Assembly (NCBI GenBank): GCA_002869165.1
Contig: PKTK01000013.1
Coordinates: 1-64,000, forward strand
DNA: 64,000 nt
Direction of reading: 5' to 3'
Origin: Candidatus Parcubacteria bacterium
GTDB lineage: Bacteria > Patescibacteria > ABY1 > BM507 > UBA12075
Positions 46,213-54,852 of this stretch are shown here, piece after piece (the first letter of the stretch is position 1; each line of letters begins with the position of its first letter). A model generated the notes under the pieces. The model ran no database searches, was not told the origin of the DNA, and saw nothing but the letters and a program-made list of their open reading frames with translations. The translations under genes were made by a program, and so were the position numbers.

Positions 46213-47301
46213 TTATTTTATCAGAAATTGTCTTAGAAGCAAATTATAAAGACTCGATAGTGCTAGACTTAGCCCAAAAGAGCTAAAAAAAGTAATAATC
46301 AAAATCAAAGGATACTCAAGACAAAAATTTAAATTGTAATCAAATACAATATCAGAAACAAAGTATCCAATTTGAAAATGTATCAAAAAAATCCACAAAC
46401 TTACTCTGCCAGTTTTTATTAAAAATTCATAAAAACTAATAAAATGCTTTTTTATCTTTCTCCTATAAAAATACAAAATATTAAAAACTGCTAGCGCGTA
46501 GAAAAATCGGGCATTATAATAAAAACTTGGTAAAAATATTACAAACAAAAAATACATTACTAAAACCCAAAACCAAAACTTCATTTCTTTTCTGCCAAAC
46601 TTTCCTTCCCCCAAAAAGAAATCTCTCATATGCATGCCATAAGCAAAAAAGAAAAAGAAATTAGTAAACAGCCAAGCCCCAAAAATAGTCACTCCACCCA
46701 AAACCACTGTCGAGACAAAACTAATCACAAATGAAATACTCAAAAAATATTTACTCCTGCGATATTTAGATACTAGCGGGTAGACCAAATACAACTGCAA
46801 AAGAACCGTGACAAAATAATATGGCACCAAGGCTGTGCCGTTTAAAAGCATATAAACAAAACCTAAAATCGAACTCTTAAAATACAACCCCATCAAAAGC
46901 ATTACTAGAAAATACGGAAAAAATATCCGAGAAACTTTTCTAGAGAAAAATTTAGCCTTGCCATTTACTTCTTCCCAAGGACCAAGAAGCAAACCCGAAC
47001 AAATAAAAAACACACCAATAGCAAAACGAGTCAGAGCATTAACTAAAACAAAAAAATAATTGTATTCAAAGTCTGGTTTTAAATGTGCGTAAAACCAAGC
47101 CATATGAATAATAACCACCGCAAAAATTGCCAAACCTTTCAAAAAATCATAATACTCAATTCTCTTGCCTTTTCTTAATTCTTTCTCGCCCTGATTATTG
47201 GGGAAAAAATAAAATTTTCGCCAAGCCGGAACCAGCAAGATGATAAGCAAAAAGAGTATTAAACTAAAAGCCTCGGGTAGATACATATAATATTTTGTCA
47301 T
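46213..47301 (-). CDS. Acyltransferase 3 family membrane protein
   Basis: O-acyltransferase fold with about ten helices. Family motif KRIEYYDFLKGLAIFAVVIIHMAWFYAH (R-x-D-x-L-K-G, catalytic His) at about residue 47, then FAIGVFFICSGLLLGPWEE. Likely adds acetyl or other acyl groups to surface sugars. Length 362 aa. The N-terminal helix (about 8-28) precedes the motif; the ATG overlaps the repeat at 47295, so the exact start is uncertain. Confidence 0.87.
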   Translation of the reverse strand: MTKYYMYLPEAFSLILFLLIILLVPAWRKFYFFPNNQGEKELRKGKRIEYYDFLKGLAIFAVVIIHMAWFYAHLKPDFEYNYFFVLVNALTRFAIGVFFICSGLLLGPWEEVNGKAKFFSRKVSRIFFPYFLVMLLMGLYFKSSILGFVYMLLNGTALVPYYFVTVLLQLYLVYPLVSKYRRSKYFLSISFVISFVSTVVLGGVTIFGAWLFTNFFFFFAYGMHMRDFFLGEGKFGRKEMKFWFWVLVMYFLFVIFLPSFYYNARFFYALAVFNILYFYRRKIKKHFISFYEFLIKTGRVSLWIFLIHFQIGYFVSDIVFDYNLNFCLEYPLILIITFFSSFGLSLALSSLYNLLLRQFLIK

Positions 47302-47429
47302 TCCCGGCTGAAGCCCGCCGAAGGCGAAGGCGGAAGGGAAGGGAATCTACGCATTGCTATTCTTTAATACGTAGATTCCCTTCCCCTGCGTAGCTTGCTT
47401 TTGCTCCCTACTCCGGCCGGGAATGACAA
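47295..47429. mobile_element. GTCATTCC-family MITE-like element
   Basis: TTGTCATTCCCGG left end, CCGGGAATGACAA right end, and inner GGGAAGGGAATCTACG/CGTAGATTCCCTTCCC. It lies between the acyltransferase start and the glycosidase stop. Confidence 0.72.
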
Positions 47430-47434
47430 GATTT

Positions 47435-48442
47435 TTAATTGAACAATAATTTAGCCTCCTCCCAAATCAAATCATTGTCATTAGTTTCTTTTTCCCAATA
47501 CCACCACTCAACTCCCCAAAGATAAAACTCCCGAAATCCTGTCTTGCGGGCAAACTCTAGAATCTCGACAAACTTTTCATGATCCATGGTCCTGGCTCTT
47601 TCATCAGCATCTAGTTCTTGAAATGGAACTGGTCCCCAAGGTTCAGCCTGAAGTTCTATTACAATCCATTTTTTAGGATTGGAAAAAAGTTTAGCTATTC
47701 TTCGCTTGAACTGGAAAAAACCTGGCTCAATCGGATAATGAATATAAGAATTCAAAGCCTCAGAATAAGTGTCACGATACATGGTGGTGCCGAAAATATC
47801 CGCCCGCTGAGCCGCTGGTACCCAAAGCGACAATTCTCCTGAATCTGTCATCAATACATCTCGTGAATCCAATGATTTCACAAGTGAAAGCTCTTGATCC
47901 AGAAAATCAGCATTCAAAGTAGGACATTCACCAAAATTAGGCAAAAATGGTTCATTTTCTAGTTGCCAATATTTTATTACTTCCCTATCTTTATACCTGT
48001 TAATTGTTTTTTCAATATAATCAAGTAATTCTTTATGTCTTTCTTCTTCGCCTAAAATTTTGGCCCAATCAGGAAAATGACACTCAGGCCAACGAGGAAG
48101 TCTACCGCCAACAGCCAAAATAACTTCCACATTCCTTTTTTCTGCCTCAGTTATCTGCCAATCCAAATAATCCCATTTGTATAAATTATTATTCTTTTCC
48201 ACTTCATCCCAATACGATGAAAGTCTAATCTTCTTAACTCCCAAATCATCAAAAAGATTTAAATAAACTTTTTTCCAGTCAAGCCCAAGATCTATTGCCT
48301 GTTTATGTGAAAAAGTTACCCCATACTCAAGCTCAGACTTATCGTAAACGATTCCCTGAGAAAGCAAAAACAATACAAATAAAAATATTATCAGTATTGT
48401 TATAAAAATTTTAAATCTTTTAAATGTTTTTATGAGTCCCAT
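47435..48442 (-). CDS. Membrane-anchored clan-A glycoside hydrolase-like protein
   Basis: N-terminal membrane anchor (about 12-32), then a (beta/alpha)8 glycosidase domain: LGVKKIRLSSYWDEVE, acid/base in WQLENEPFL, nucleophile candidate in KKWIVIELQAEPWGP, and late WGVEWWYW. The two Glu fit GH5/GH39-type clan A enzymes. At 335 aa it is complete. Its ATG directly follows the TAG of the upstream pilin-like gene (TAGATG), so the two are translationally linked. It acts outside the cell on a glycan not identifiable here. Confidence 0.8.
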   Translation of the reverse strand: MGLIKTFKRFKIFITILIIFLFVLFLLSQGIVYDKSELEYGVTFSHKQAIDLGLDWKKVYLNLFDDLGVKKIRLSSYWDEVEKNNNLYKWDYLDWQITEAEKRNVEVILAVGGRLPRWPECHFPDWAKILGEEERHKELLDYIEKTINRYKDREVIKYWQLENEPFLPNFGECPTLNADFLDQELSLVKSLDSRDVLMTDSGELSLWVPAAQRADIFGTTMYRDTYSEALNSYIHYPIEPGFFQFKRRIAKLFSNPKKWIVIELQAEPWGPVPFQELDADERARTMDHEKFVEILEFARKTGFREFYLWGVEWWYWEKETNDNDLIWEEAKLLFN

Positions 48443-48859
48443 CTATGAGTTAAGAGTGGCGTTGTAAATTTTTTCTATAACAAAAGTTGCAATTGCAAAT
48501 GAAGCCATAATAACAACTAAACCAATAATACCTGTAACTAAAATTGATTTTGCTTTCGTAATCTTGGCCTCATCACCACTAGCATTCATCCACAAAAACC
48601 CTCCATATATTATTAAAACCAAAAATATAATACCCAAAAAACCCAAAAATATATTTATTAGATCTGCCATAAAAGCTCTAACATCTTTTACATCACTAGC
48701 ACTACCTCTTTCACCATACTGATAACCAACATCACCAGACTCAGTCCCCATGCCAACCTGAGATTCCCACAAAGAATTAGCCTGTGCCACGGGTAAAAGC
48801 ACGTTTAAGGAAAAAATTAAAACTAAAACTAAAGAAAAAATGTACTTGATATTTTTCAT
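48443..48859 (-). CDS. TrbC/VirB2-like pilin-type membrane protein, 138 aa
   Basis: Signal peptide (about 1-27, ending VAQANS), short exposed segment, then two helices (LINIFLGFLGIIFLVLIIYGGFLWM, KSILVTGIIGLVVIMASFAIATFVI). Same family as 44244 and the N-terminus of 13821. The stop codon TAG abuts the next gene's ATG, so it is coupled to the glycosidase. Confidence 0.82.
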   Translation of the reverse strand: MKNIKYIFSLVLVLIFSLNVLLPVAQANSLWESQVGMGTESGDVGYQYGERGSASDVKDVRAFMADLINIFLGFLGIIFLVLIIYGGFLWMNASGDEAKITKAKSILVTGIIGLVVIMASFAIATFVIEKIYNATLNS

Positions 48860-48885
48860 ATAATATGTGTTATAATAATAATATA

Positions 48886-49057
48886 GGCTACGAAAATACG
48901 AATTAATACAAATTTACTAATATTAAATAAACGTAAATAAATATTTATTCTATTTTGTACCTATTTATTATACCAAAATAAACAAAAAACTCCCAGTAAA
49001 TAAAAGAATCGATTAAAAATAATTCGTAAATTCGTACAGATTCGTATTTTCGTTACC
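48886..49057. mobile_element. GGCTACG-family MITE-like element upstream of the flippase gene
   Basis: 172 bp with imperfect inverted ends GGCTACGAAAATACGAAT and ATTCGTATTTTCGTTACC, flanked by TA on both sides (48884-48885, 49058-49059). No internal gene. The flippase ATG (49061) follows directly, so this insertion supplies the gene's upstream region. Confidence 0.72.
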
Positions 49058-49060
49058 TAA

Positions 49061-50503
49061 ATGAAACTATCAACAAAAATTGCTTACAATACAATAATCC
49101 AATTCATTAGCAAATTCCTTTCAACTATAATAGGCCTAGTAATAATTGCTATTATCACCCGTTACTTAGGAAAATTTGGTTTTGGTGAATATACAGCTGC
49201 TATCACCTTCTTGTCTATTTTTGGTATCATTGCTGATCTGGGCCTTACCTTGGTTACCGTACAATTAATTAGTCAACCTGGAGCTGACAAAGACAAAATT
49301 CTCGGCAACCTTCTAGCGCTTAGACTAGTTTCGGCTGTACTACTACTTGGACTTGCTCCACTGGTTGCTCTTTTCTTTCCCTATTCTAGTACGGTAAAAA
49401 TGGCGATTTTTGTAGCATCATTTTCCTTTCTTTTTATTGCCCTGAATCAAATTATGGTTGGCCTTTTTCAAAAAGAGCTTCGCATGGACAAAGTTTCAAT
49501 TGCTGAAGTTGCCAATCGAATTATGTTACTTGTAGGTGTAATCATAATTGTCAAAACCAACACGGGATTAATTGGAATAATGTTTGCTACTGTCCTATCA
49601 AGTCTATTATCATTCTTCCTTCACTATATCTTTTCTCTTCCTTTTGCCAGGATCCGCTTGCGATTTGACTGGTCCTATTGGAAGGAGATCATGCATCTTT
49701 CCTGGCCACTAGCTCTAACAATTGCTCTTAATTTAATATATCTAAAAACTGACACTTTGCTTTTATCAGTGATTGAACGACCTAGCGAAATTGGTATTAT
49801 TGCTGAAGTAGGAATATATGGAGCTGCCTATAAAGTAATAGATGTACTGGTAACTATTCCCTTTATGTTCGCAGGTATTATTTTACCTCTATTGACCGCC
49901 AAATGGGCAGAAAACGATCAAGAAAATTTCAAGCAAATACTACAAAAATCTTTCAATGTCATGATTATCTTGGCTATCCCTATGATAGTTGGTACTCAGA
50001 TTTTTGCCGAAGATATTATGACATTGGTAGCTGGTCAAGAATTCTCTGCCTCTGGTCCTATTTTGAAATATCTGATTTTTGCTGCTGGCGCAATATTTTT
50101 TGGCAATATGTTTGCTCATGCTGTTATAGCTATTAACAAACAAAAGAAGATCATCGGTGCTTATCTTTTTACCGCCATTACATCTTTAACAGCTTATGTG
50201 ATCTTGATTCCAAAGTTTTCTTATTTTGCTGCTGCTTGGATAACTATTTATTCAGAAGTTTTCATTGCTCTGGCTAGCTTCTATATTGTCTGGAAATTCA
50301 CCAAATTTATTCCCAATTTTTTAGTAATGCTTAAAAGCTTACTAGCTTCTACAGCCATGCTTGGTTTAATTTATATACTAGAATACCAAGGGATTTTTAA
50401 TTTAATCTATCTTATAAGCTCTGCTTTTGTATCTTACTTTGTTTTTCTTTTTCTATTCCGAGGAATAAGCAAAGAAGATATCTTAAGTTTAATCAATAAA
50501 TAA
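49061..50503 (+). CDS. Polysaccharide flippase (Wzx/MATE-like, MOP superfamily)
   Basis: About 12-14 membrane helices over 480 aa. Typical beginning STKIAYNTIIQFISKFLSTIIGLVIIAIITRYLGKFGFGEYTAAI, then paired helices with polar loops. It would move lipid-linked sugar units across the membrane. The glycosyltransferase starts 2 bp downstream, so they form an operon. No Shine-Dalgarno; the 5' flank is the MITE-like element. Confidence 0.9.
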   Translation: MKLSTKIAYNTIIQFISKFLSTIIGLVIIAIITRYLGKFGFGEYTAAITFLSIFGIIADLGLTLVTVQLISQPGADKDKILGNLLALRLVSAVLLLGLAPLVALFFPYSSTVKMAIFVASFSFLFIALNQIMVGLFQKELRMDKVSIAEVANRIMLLVGVIIIVKTNTGLIGIMFATVLSSLLSFFLHYIFSLPFARIRLRFDWSYWKEIMHLSWPLALTIALNLIYLKTDTLLLSVIERPSEIGIIAEVGIYGAAYKVIDVLVTIPFMFAGIILPLLTAKWAENDQENFKQILQKSFNVMIILAIPMIVGTQIFAEDIMTLVAGQEFSASGPILKYLIFAAGAIFFGNMFAHAVIAINKQKKIIGAYLFTAITSLTAYVILIPKFSYFAAAWITIYSEVFIALASFYIVWKFTKFIPNFLVMLKSLLASTAMLGLIYILEYQGIFNLIYLISSAFVSYFVFLFLFRGISKEDILSLINK

Positions 50504-50505
50504 AA

Positions 50506-51645
50506 ATGAAAAATATCCTCATAATAAATACAAATACAAACAACGATTACTGGCTAGAATATTTTGATTATTTAAAAATAAAAAATTGTCAGCTTTTTTT
50601 TCTAAGCTCTGACAAAAAACTTTTAGCATCTTTAAAAAAAAGAGGTTACTGGCACAAAAAAATATTTTGTCTTTTTAAAAACAAGCTAAGTTTTTTTAAA
50701 AAAATAATTTTTTGCTTATTGCGTCCCCTTGATTTTTTGAAATCTTTTGTAATACTTTCTTATTTTAAATTATCAAAAAAAATTGATACTCTTATTCTTT
50801 TTGCAAATTCAGAAAAAATTTCATACTCAAGAGCTGCTAAACTTCTTGCTTTAAAAGTTTATTGGATAAATTCTCCAGATGCTGAACTCTCCAATACTGG
50901 CTTCTGTCCAAAAAACCTATCCAAGCTTTCTCGCTTAGCTCAAGTTATAGTTATGTTAGACAAGCAAAAGAGCAAACTCTTGGAGCAAGGTTACGACGAA
51001 ACTAATATCAGCAAAATTAATATCGGTATAAAAAAGAATAAACTAGCAGAACAAAAAAATATTTTTCAAAGCATTGCTCAAAACACCACCCAAGGAAATT
51101 ACAAAAAATTCTACACCGTTGGCACTATCCAGGAACTATCTGGTGATGTCAGTCACATTGAAAAACTACTTCATTCAACAAAAAACTGTCTGGATGTTAT
51201 ACCTCATATTCAATTAATTATTGCTGGTGAGGGTCCAGAAAGAAAAAGACTTAGCTGGATGGCTAACAAAATGGAAATCAACAATCTTGTTTGGTTTGTT
51301 GGCAACCACCGCCACCCCCAAAAATGGCTTAGTAACTTTGATGTTTTTATTTCCACCACGCCTAAACCAAATATCAAAGATATTAGCATCTTGCTTATGG
51401 CAATGTGTAATGGCTTGTGTGTAATTGCACCAAACAATGCCGGACTAAATGAAATAATCGAAAATAATCACTCAGGTCTATTGGCAGACATACCTGAAGG
51501 TGATGATTTAACAAGTAAAATTATAAACTCTCAACAAAATTTTCAAAAAAGAAAAAAACTAGGTGAAAATGCCAAGCTTTTTGCCAATGAAAATTTCCGT
51601 CTACAGGACAGTTTGGAAAAATTCTATGCCACACTTGAAAAATAA
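50506..51645 (+). CDS. Glycosyltransferase, GT4-like (GT-B fold)
   Basis: 379 aa. The N-terminal half is poorly conserved and Lys/Phe-rich; the C-terminal half has the GT-B nucleotide-sugar domain: KFYTVGTIQEL, LIIAGEGPERKRL, LVWFVGNHRHPQKWLSNFDVFIS, and ISILLMAMCNGLCVIAPNNAGLNEII in place of the usual EGFGLPxxEAMAxGxPV. Cytoplasmic; adds a sugar to a lipid-linked chain exported by the upstream flippase. Missing E-x7-E glutamates are notable. Confidence 0.82.
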   Translation: MKNILIINTNTNNDYWLEYFDYLKIKNCQLFFLSSDKKLLASLKKRGYWHKKIFCLFKNKLSFFKKIIFCLLRPLDFLKSFVILSYFKLSKKIDTLILFANSEKISYSRAAKLLALKVYWINSPDAELSNTGFCPKNLSKLSRLAQVIVMLDKQKSKLLEQGYDETNISKINIGIKKNKLAEQKNIFQSIAQNTTQGNYKKFYTVGTIQELSGDVSHIEKLLHSTKNCLDVIPHIQLIIAGEGPERKRLSWMANKMEINNLVWFVGNHRHPQKWLSNFDVFISTTPKPNIKDISILLMAMCNGLCVIAPNNAGLNEIIENNHSGLLADIPEGDDLTSKIINSQQNFQKRKKLGENAKLFANENFRLQDSLEKFYATLEK

Positions 51646-51670
51646 TTGTTTTTCTGCTTTAATACTATAA

Positions 51671-52384
51671 ATGAAATACGAACTAATAGACAAAACAAAA
51701 GACTATCTAGTTATTAACAAACCAGCTGGCCTACTCACACACGGGGCTCCTCATATCAAGGAGCCTTCTTTGGTTGACCAACTCATCAAAGATTTCCCCG
51801 AGATTATAGGTGTTGGAGAGGATCCGGAACGACCTGGTATCATGCATCGACTTGATAAAATGGCTTCTGGAATATTGGTTATAGCTAAAAACATGGACAG
51901 TTTTGATTCACTCAAAAAACAATTCAAAGAAAGAACAGTAAAAAAAGAATACTCGGCCCTTGTGTTTGGCAAACTTGAAAAAGATGAAGATGATATAAAT
52001 TTCCCTATCAAACGAAGTAGCAAAGGCTTCAAAATGGCAGCCCTCCCAGCAACCAAAGATGGCAAAGACAATAAAGACGGGCGAAGAGCCATGACTCATT
52101 TCTGGGTCAATAAAAGGTTTTTTCACTATACCCTTATAAATGTAGCCATCAAAACCGGTAGAACTCACCAAATACGTGTACACATGTCAGCTTATGGACA
52201 CCCACTTGTTGGTGATGATGTCTATGGCACCAAAAAAACTCGCATCAAAAACAAAAAAATTAATCTTGGACGAATTTTCCTAGTTGCTCGTAAACTAGAA
52301 TTTCAGAACTTAAAAGGAGAAACTGTTAAATACGAAATAGATTTACCAACAGAACTAAAAGAATTTTTAGATACTATCAAATAA
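51671..52384 (+). CDS. RluA-family pseudouridine synthase
   Basis: Catalytic motif HRLDKMASGILVIAKN (Asp), start YLVINKPAGLLTH, substrate-binding TGRTHQIRVHMSAYGHPLVGDDVYG. 237 aa and without an S4 domain. Target could be 23S rRNA or tRNA. The stop codon TAA is formed with the edge of an inserted repeat (ATAAT at 52381), so the natural C-terminus may have been slightly changed. Confidence 0.92.
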   Translation: MKYELIDKTKDYLVINKPAGLLTHGAPHIKEPSLVDQLIKDFPEIIGVGEDPERPGIMHRLDKMASGILVIAKNMDSFDSLKKQFKERTVKKEYSALVFGKLEKDEDDINFPIKRSSKGFKMAALPATKDGKDNKDGRRAMTHFWVNKRFFHYTLINVAIKTGRTHQIRVHMSAYGHPLVGDDVYGTKKTRIKNKKINLGRIFLVARKLEFQNLKGETVKYEIDLPTELKEFLDTIK

Positions 52385-52489
52385 TCCCCTCTAAAAAGAG
52401 GGGTGGCCTAAAAGGCCGGGGTGTGTCTTGCATTAAACGACTTAACACTCCTCCCCCTTCGGGTACTCCCCTTGCTAGGGGAGAATTAT
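52381..52489. mobile_element. AATTCTCCCC-family MITE-like element
   Basis: Ends ATAATCCCCTCT and GGGGAGAATTAT, body with CGGGTACTCCCC and GGGGTGTGTC. The left end overlaps the RluA-family gene's stop. A GTCATCC-type half repeat (52498-52540) follows. Confidence 0.68.
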
Positions 52490-52640
52490 TCTTACTTTTG
52501 TCATCCTGGGGCCGAGCAGAGCGAGGAACCCGGGATCCAGAAAAAAAATACCCCGCTTTTCATTCAATTTTTCGTCCCCTTCCTTGTTTGAAGGAGAGGC
52601 TAGGGGTGGTTTTAAAAATAAAATTCTATACCAAAAAACT

Positions 52641-53204
52641 ATGAAAAACATATTTATAATCTCAGGTCCATCAGGAGTAGGAGAAGATTCAATTATCAAG
52701 GGACTCAAAAAAATCCTTCCAATTGAAGTTATTATTACTACTACAACGAGAGATTTAAGACCAGGTGAATCACAAGGAAATCCTTATTATTTTATTTCAA
52801 AAGAAGAATTTAAAAACGGAATAGAGAATAATGAGTTTTTTGAATATGCCAAGGAATATAATGATAATTACTACGGGGTTACACACAAGGAAATAGAAAG
52901 AATAAAAAACAGTGACAAAATCGGAATTTGGAAGATTGAATATAAAGGAGTGATATATGCCAAAAAAATGTTTCCAAATATTATTGCTATTTTTATTAAT
53001 GCACCTCTTGATATACTAGAAAAAAGAATAAGAAATAGAAGCAATGTTAGCGAAGAATATATAAAAGAAAGACTAGACTATACTAGAGAATGGTTGAAAA
53101 ATATTGATATTTATAACTACAAAGTGGAAAATGAAGAAGGGAAACTAAAAGATACTATCAAAAAAGTAGCTAATATTATAGAAAAAAACTATATTGACGA
53201 CTAG
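52641..53204 (+). CDS. Guanylate kinase-like protein with altered P-loop
   Basis: 187 aa: FIISGPSGVGEDSIIKGL, TTTTRDLRPGE-like GMP region, YYFISKEEFKNGIENNEFFEYAKEYNDNYYGV, and a late helix with arginines (KRIRNRSNVSEEYIKERL). The order matches guanylate kinase, but the P-loop Lys is Glu (GxxGxGED instead of GKS/T), so catalysis as a normal Gmk is doubtful. The start is ATG 52641; codons before it belong to a repeat. Could be a lineage-specific variant or lost function. Confidence 0.82.
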   Translation: MKNIFIISGPSGVGEDSIIKGLKKILPIEVIITTTTRDLRPGESQGNPYYFISKEEFKNGIENNEFFEYAKEYNDNYYGVTHKEIERIKNSDKIGIWKIEYKGVIYAKKMFPNIIAIFINAPLDILEKRIRNRSNVSEEYIKERLDYTREWLKNIDIYNYKVENEEGKLKDTIKKVANIIEKNYIDD

Positions 53205-53215
53205 CGCAGAAATTA

Positions 53216-53289
53216 TTGACAAAAAAACTAAAATACGTTAATATAACGAAAGATAATTAACGACGAAATAGAACGCTTGTGTTCTATTT
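53216..53289 (+). promoter_or_regulatory. rplS promoter and leader hairpin
   Basis: TTGACA (53216-53221), 17-bp spacer, TAATAT (53239-53244). In the leader, AAATAGAAC/GTTCTATTT (53266-53289) followed by TTAT forms a terminator-like hairpin 15 nt before the L19 start, which could attenuate the gene or bind protein. Confidence 0.65.
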
Positions 53290-53303
53290 TTATATTTAAT
53301 AAT

Positions 53304-53696
53304 ATGTCAGAAGAAAAGAAAACTGAATCAGTAGCCACAGCTGAAGAGGTAAAAACTGAAGAAACAAAGAATATTCCTGAATTAAAATCTGGAATGGTTA
53401 TTCGTGTTTATCAAAAAATTAAAGAACTTAATATCAAAGGTGAAGAAAAAGAACGTGTTCAGTATTTTGAAGGAAGGATTATTGCTATAAAACATGGCAA
53501 GGAAACTGGTGCAACTATCACAGTTAGAAAAGTTTCTAACGGAGTTGGAGTAGAAAAAATCTTACCACTAAACCTACCAACAATTGAAAAGATTGAAATC
53601 AAAAAAGAAGCTAAAATCAGAAGATCAAAACTATATTTCCTAAAACGTGGTTTCAAGAGAAAATTGAAAGAAACAATTTTTGCTAACAAGAAATAA
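53304..53696 (+). CDS. rplS: 50S ribosomal protein L19
   Basis: Ribosomal protein near the 30S interface. Core: LKSGMVIRVYQKIKE...RVQYFEGRIIAIKHG...TITVRKVSNGVGVEKILPLNLPTIEKIEI...RRSKLYFLKRGFKRKLKE. An acidic N-terminal extension of about 28 residues (MSEEKKTESVATAEE...) is unusual. ATG 53304 without Shine-Dalgarno. It has its own promoter and leader hairpin. Confidence 0.95.
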   Translation: MSEEKKTESVATAEEVKTEETKNIPELKSGMVIRVYQKIKELNIKGEEKERVQYFEGRIIAIKHGKETGATITVRKVSNGVGVEKILPLNLPTIEKIEIKKEAKIRRSKLYFLKRGFKRKLKETIFANKK

Positions 53697-53731
53697 AAAC
53701 CTCATTCAACTCACATAACAAGTTTAACAAT

Positions 53732-53808
53732 ATAATTCTCCCCTAAGCTAGGGGAGTACCCGAATGGAGTGAGGGGGAGGGGTGTGTAGCCGTGGAGGTT
53801 TCCGCCCA
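53732..53808. repeat. AATTCTCCCC repeat and tRNA-Leu 3'-end fragment
   Basis: A partial AATTCTCCCC-family element (53732-53790) is followed by CGTGGAGGTT...TCCGCCCA (53791-53808), a shortened copy of the 3' half of the tRNA-Leu that begins at 53849. Confidence 0.6.
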
Positions 53809-53848
53809 AGGCGGACCAGGTCGGATGACCTGGCAAGTCCATTTTTAT

Positions 53849-53935
<87 letters not shown>

Positions 53936-53967
53936 AAAAAAGATTTTAAAAACAAAATAAATATCAC

Positions 53968-54041
53968 GGATGCATAGCTCAGTTGGCTAGAGCACCTCGT
54001 TTACACCGAGGGGGTCCGGGGTTCGAGTCCCTGTGCATCCA
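53968..54041 (+). tRNA. tRNA-Val (anticodon TAC)
   Basis: Acceptor GGATGCA/TGCATCC, D-loop AGCTCAGTTGGCTAGAGC, anticodon stem CCTCG/CGAGG around TTTACAC, T-arm GGGGTTCGAGTCCC. CCA is not encoded. The terminator AGCTACACC/GGTGTAGT plus T7 (54050-54077) follows. Confidence 0.96.
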
Positions 54042-54082
54042 CAACTAAAAAGCTACACCGGAAGGTGTAGTTTTTTTGTTGC

Positions 54083-54218
54083 GGATGCATTGGGAAATCG
54101 AACCCCGGATTTGGATGGATCAAAAGAAGTTCAAAGTTAGTGGCTTGAAAGAAATAACATAAACTACATAATAAACGTATTCGACTGAAGTCGGTGAGAG
54201 TCCCTGTGCATCCACAAC
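54083..54218. repeat. tRNA-Val-derived segment: inverted and direct copies of the tRNA 3' end
   Basis: The left edge GGATGCATTGGGA...TCGAACCCCGGAT (54083-54110) is an inverted, degenerate copy of the tRNA-Val 3' half. The right edge GAGTCCCTGTGCATCC plus ACAAC (54198-54218) is an exact 21-bp direct copy of 54025-54045. The ends can also pair with each other. A terminator (AAAAAGAACAC/GTGTTCTTTTT, 54220-54253) follows. Looks like an attachment-site remnant or a tRNA-like RNA. Confidence 0.6.
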
Positions 54219-54278
54219 AAAAAGAACACTCTGAAAAAAGGGTGTTCTTTTTATTCAAATCTAAGACCTTATAGACTT

Positions 54279-54443
54279 TTATCTACTCCTCAAATCCTTA
54301 ATCTCCACTCTTCCTCTTCCCTTATCTACAATCTCCATTTTTTGCTTTTCTTTCCAGTTGTACTTTTCTATGATCTCTTTGGGAATTACCAAATAGTAGC
54401 TATATTTGGATACTTTTGTTAATTTTGATATGTTTTTTTTCAT
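54279..54443 (-). CDS. AbrB/SpoVT-type DNA-binding protein, 54 aa
   Basis: Single swapped-hairpin domain: MKKNISKLTKVSKYSYYLVIPKEII (strand, then V-I-P-K-E motif), KYNWKEKQKMEIVDKGRGRVEI. Size fits an orphan antitoxin or small regulator; no toxin gene is adjacent. Start MKKNIS (54443), leaderless: TATAAT (54450-54455, minus strand) 6 nt upstream. Three contiguous palindromic sites cover the -35 region, suggesting autorepression. Confidence 0.85.
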   Translation of the reverse strand: MKKNISKLTKVSKYSYYLVIPKEIIEKYNWKEKQKMEIVDKGRGRVEIKDLRSR

Positions 54444-54464
54444 GATTTTATTATAACACAAAAA

Positions 54465-54500
54465 TAGTACGTACTATAGTACGTACTATGGTACGTACCA
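54465..54500. promoter_or_regulatory. Three contiguous 12-bp palindromic operators (TAGTACGTACTA)
   Basis: TAGTACGTACTA (54465-54476), TAGTACGTACTA (54477-54488), TGGTACGTACCA (54489-54500), centred exactly 12 bp apart. The -35 position of the AbrB-type gene falls in the first copy. Confidence 0.8.
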
Positions 54501-54522
54501 AACCCTTCTAGTTCTTTAAATA

Positions 54523-54751
54523 TTTAGTGTGACATTTTTGTCATTCCCGGCCGGAGCGAAGCGAAGGGGAAGGGAATCCTAGGGGTGCTAGTAAAAATAT
54601 CAATAAAGAACAAAAAGTAATTAAGAGATAAGAAATGTTTTATATTAGTATTTTTATTCCTAGCTCTTGCCCCTAGATTCCCTTCCCCTTCGCCATTTGC
54701 TCGCTTCGCTTGCAAGGCTTCGGCCGGGAATGACAAAAATGTCACACTAAA
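54523..54751. mobile_element. GTCATTCC-family MITE-like element with perfect 31-bp ends
   Basis: Perfect terminal inverted repeats 54523-54553 and 54721-54751 (TTTAGTGTGACATTTTTGTC... type), with further inner inverted blocks GGGGAAGGGAATCCTAGGGG. 229 bp, AT-rich centre, no gene. Confidence 0.78.
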
Positions 54752-54852
54752 TGTTACAGAGCCGCCCTTCCTTGCAATATTAAAGCACATATAATATACT
54801 AACTTTAATTAAATTTTATACAAATAGTTCATTGAAAAAAAGGAGAAAAGTT

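Noticed and set aside
47435..48859. Fusion of the pilin-like protein and the glycosidase through an in-frame TAG
   Set aside because: The glycosidase begins with its own ATG and membrane anchor directly after the TAG; stop-start adjacency explains it.
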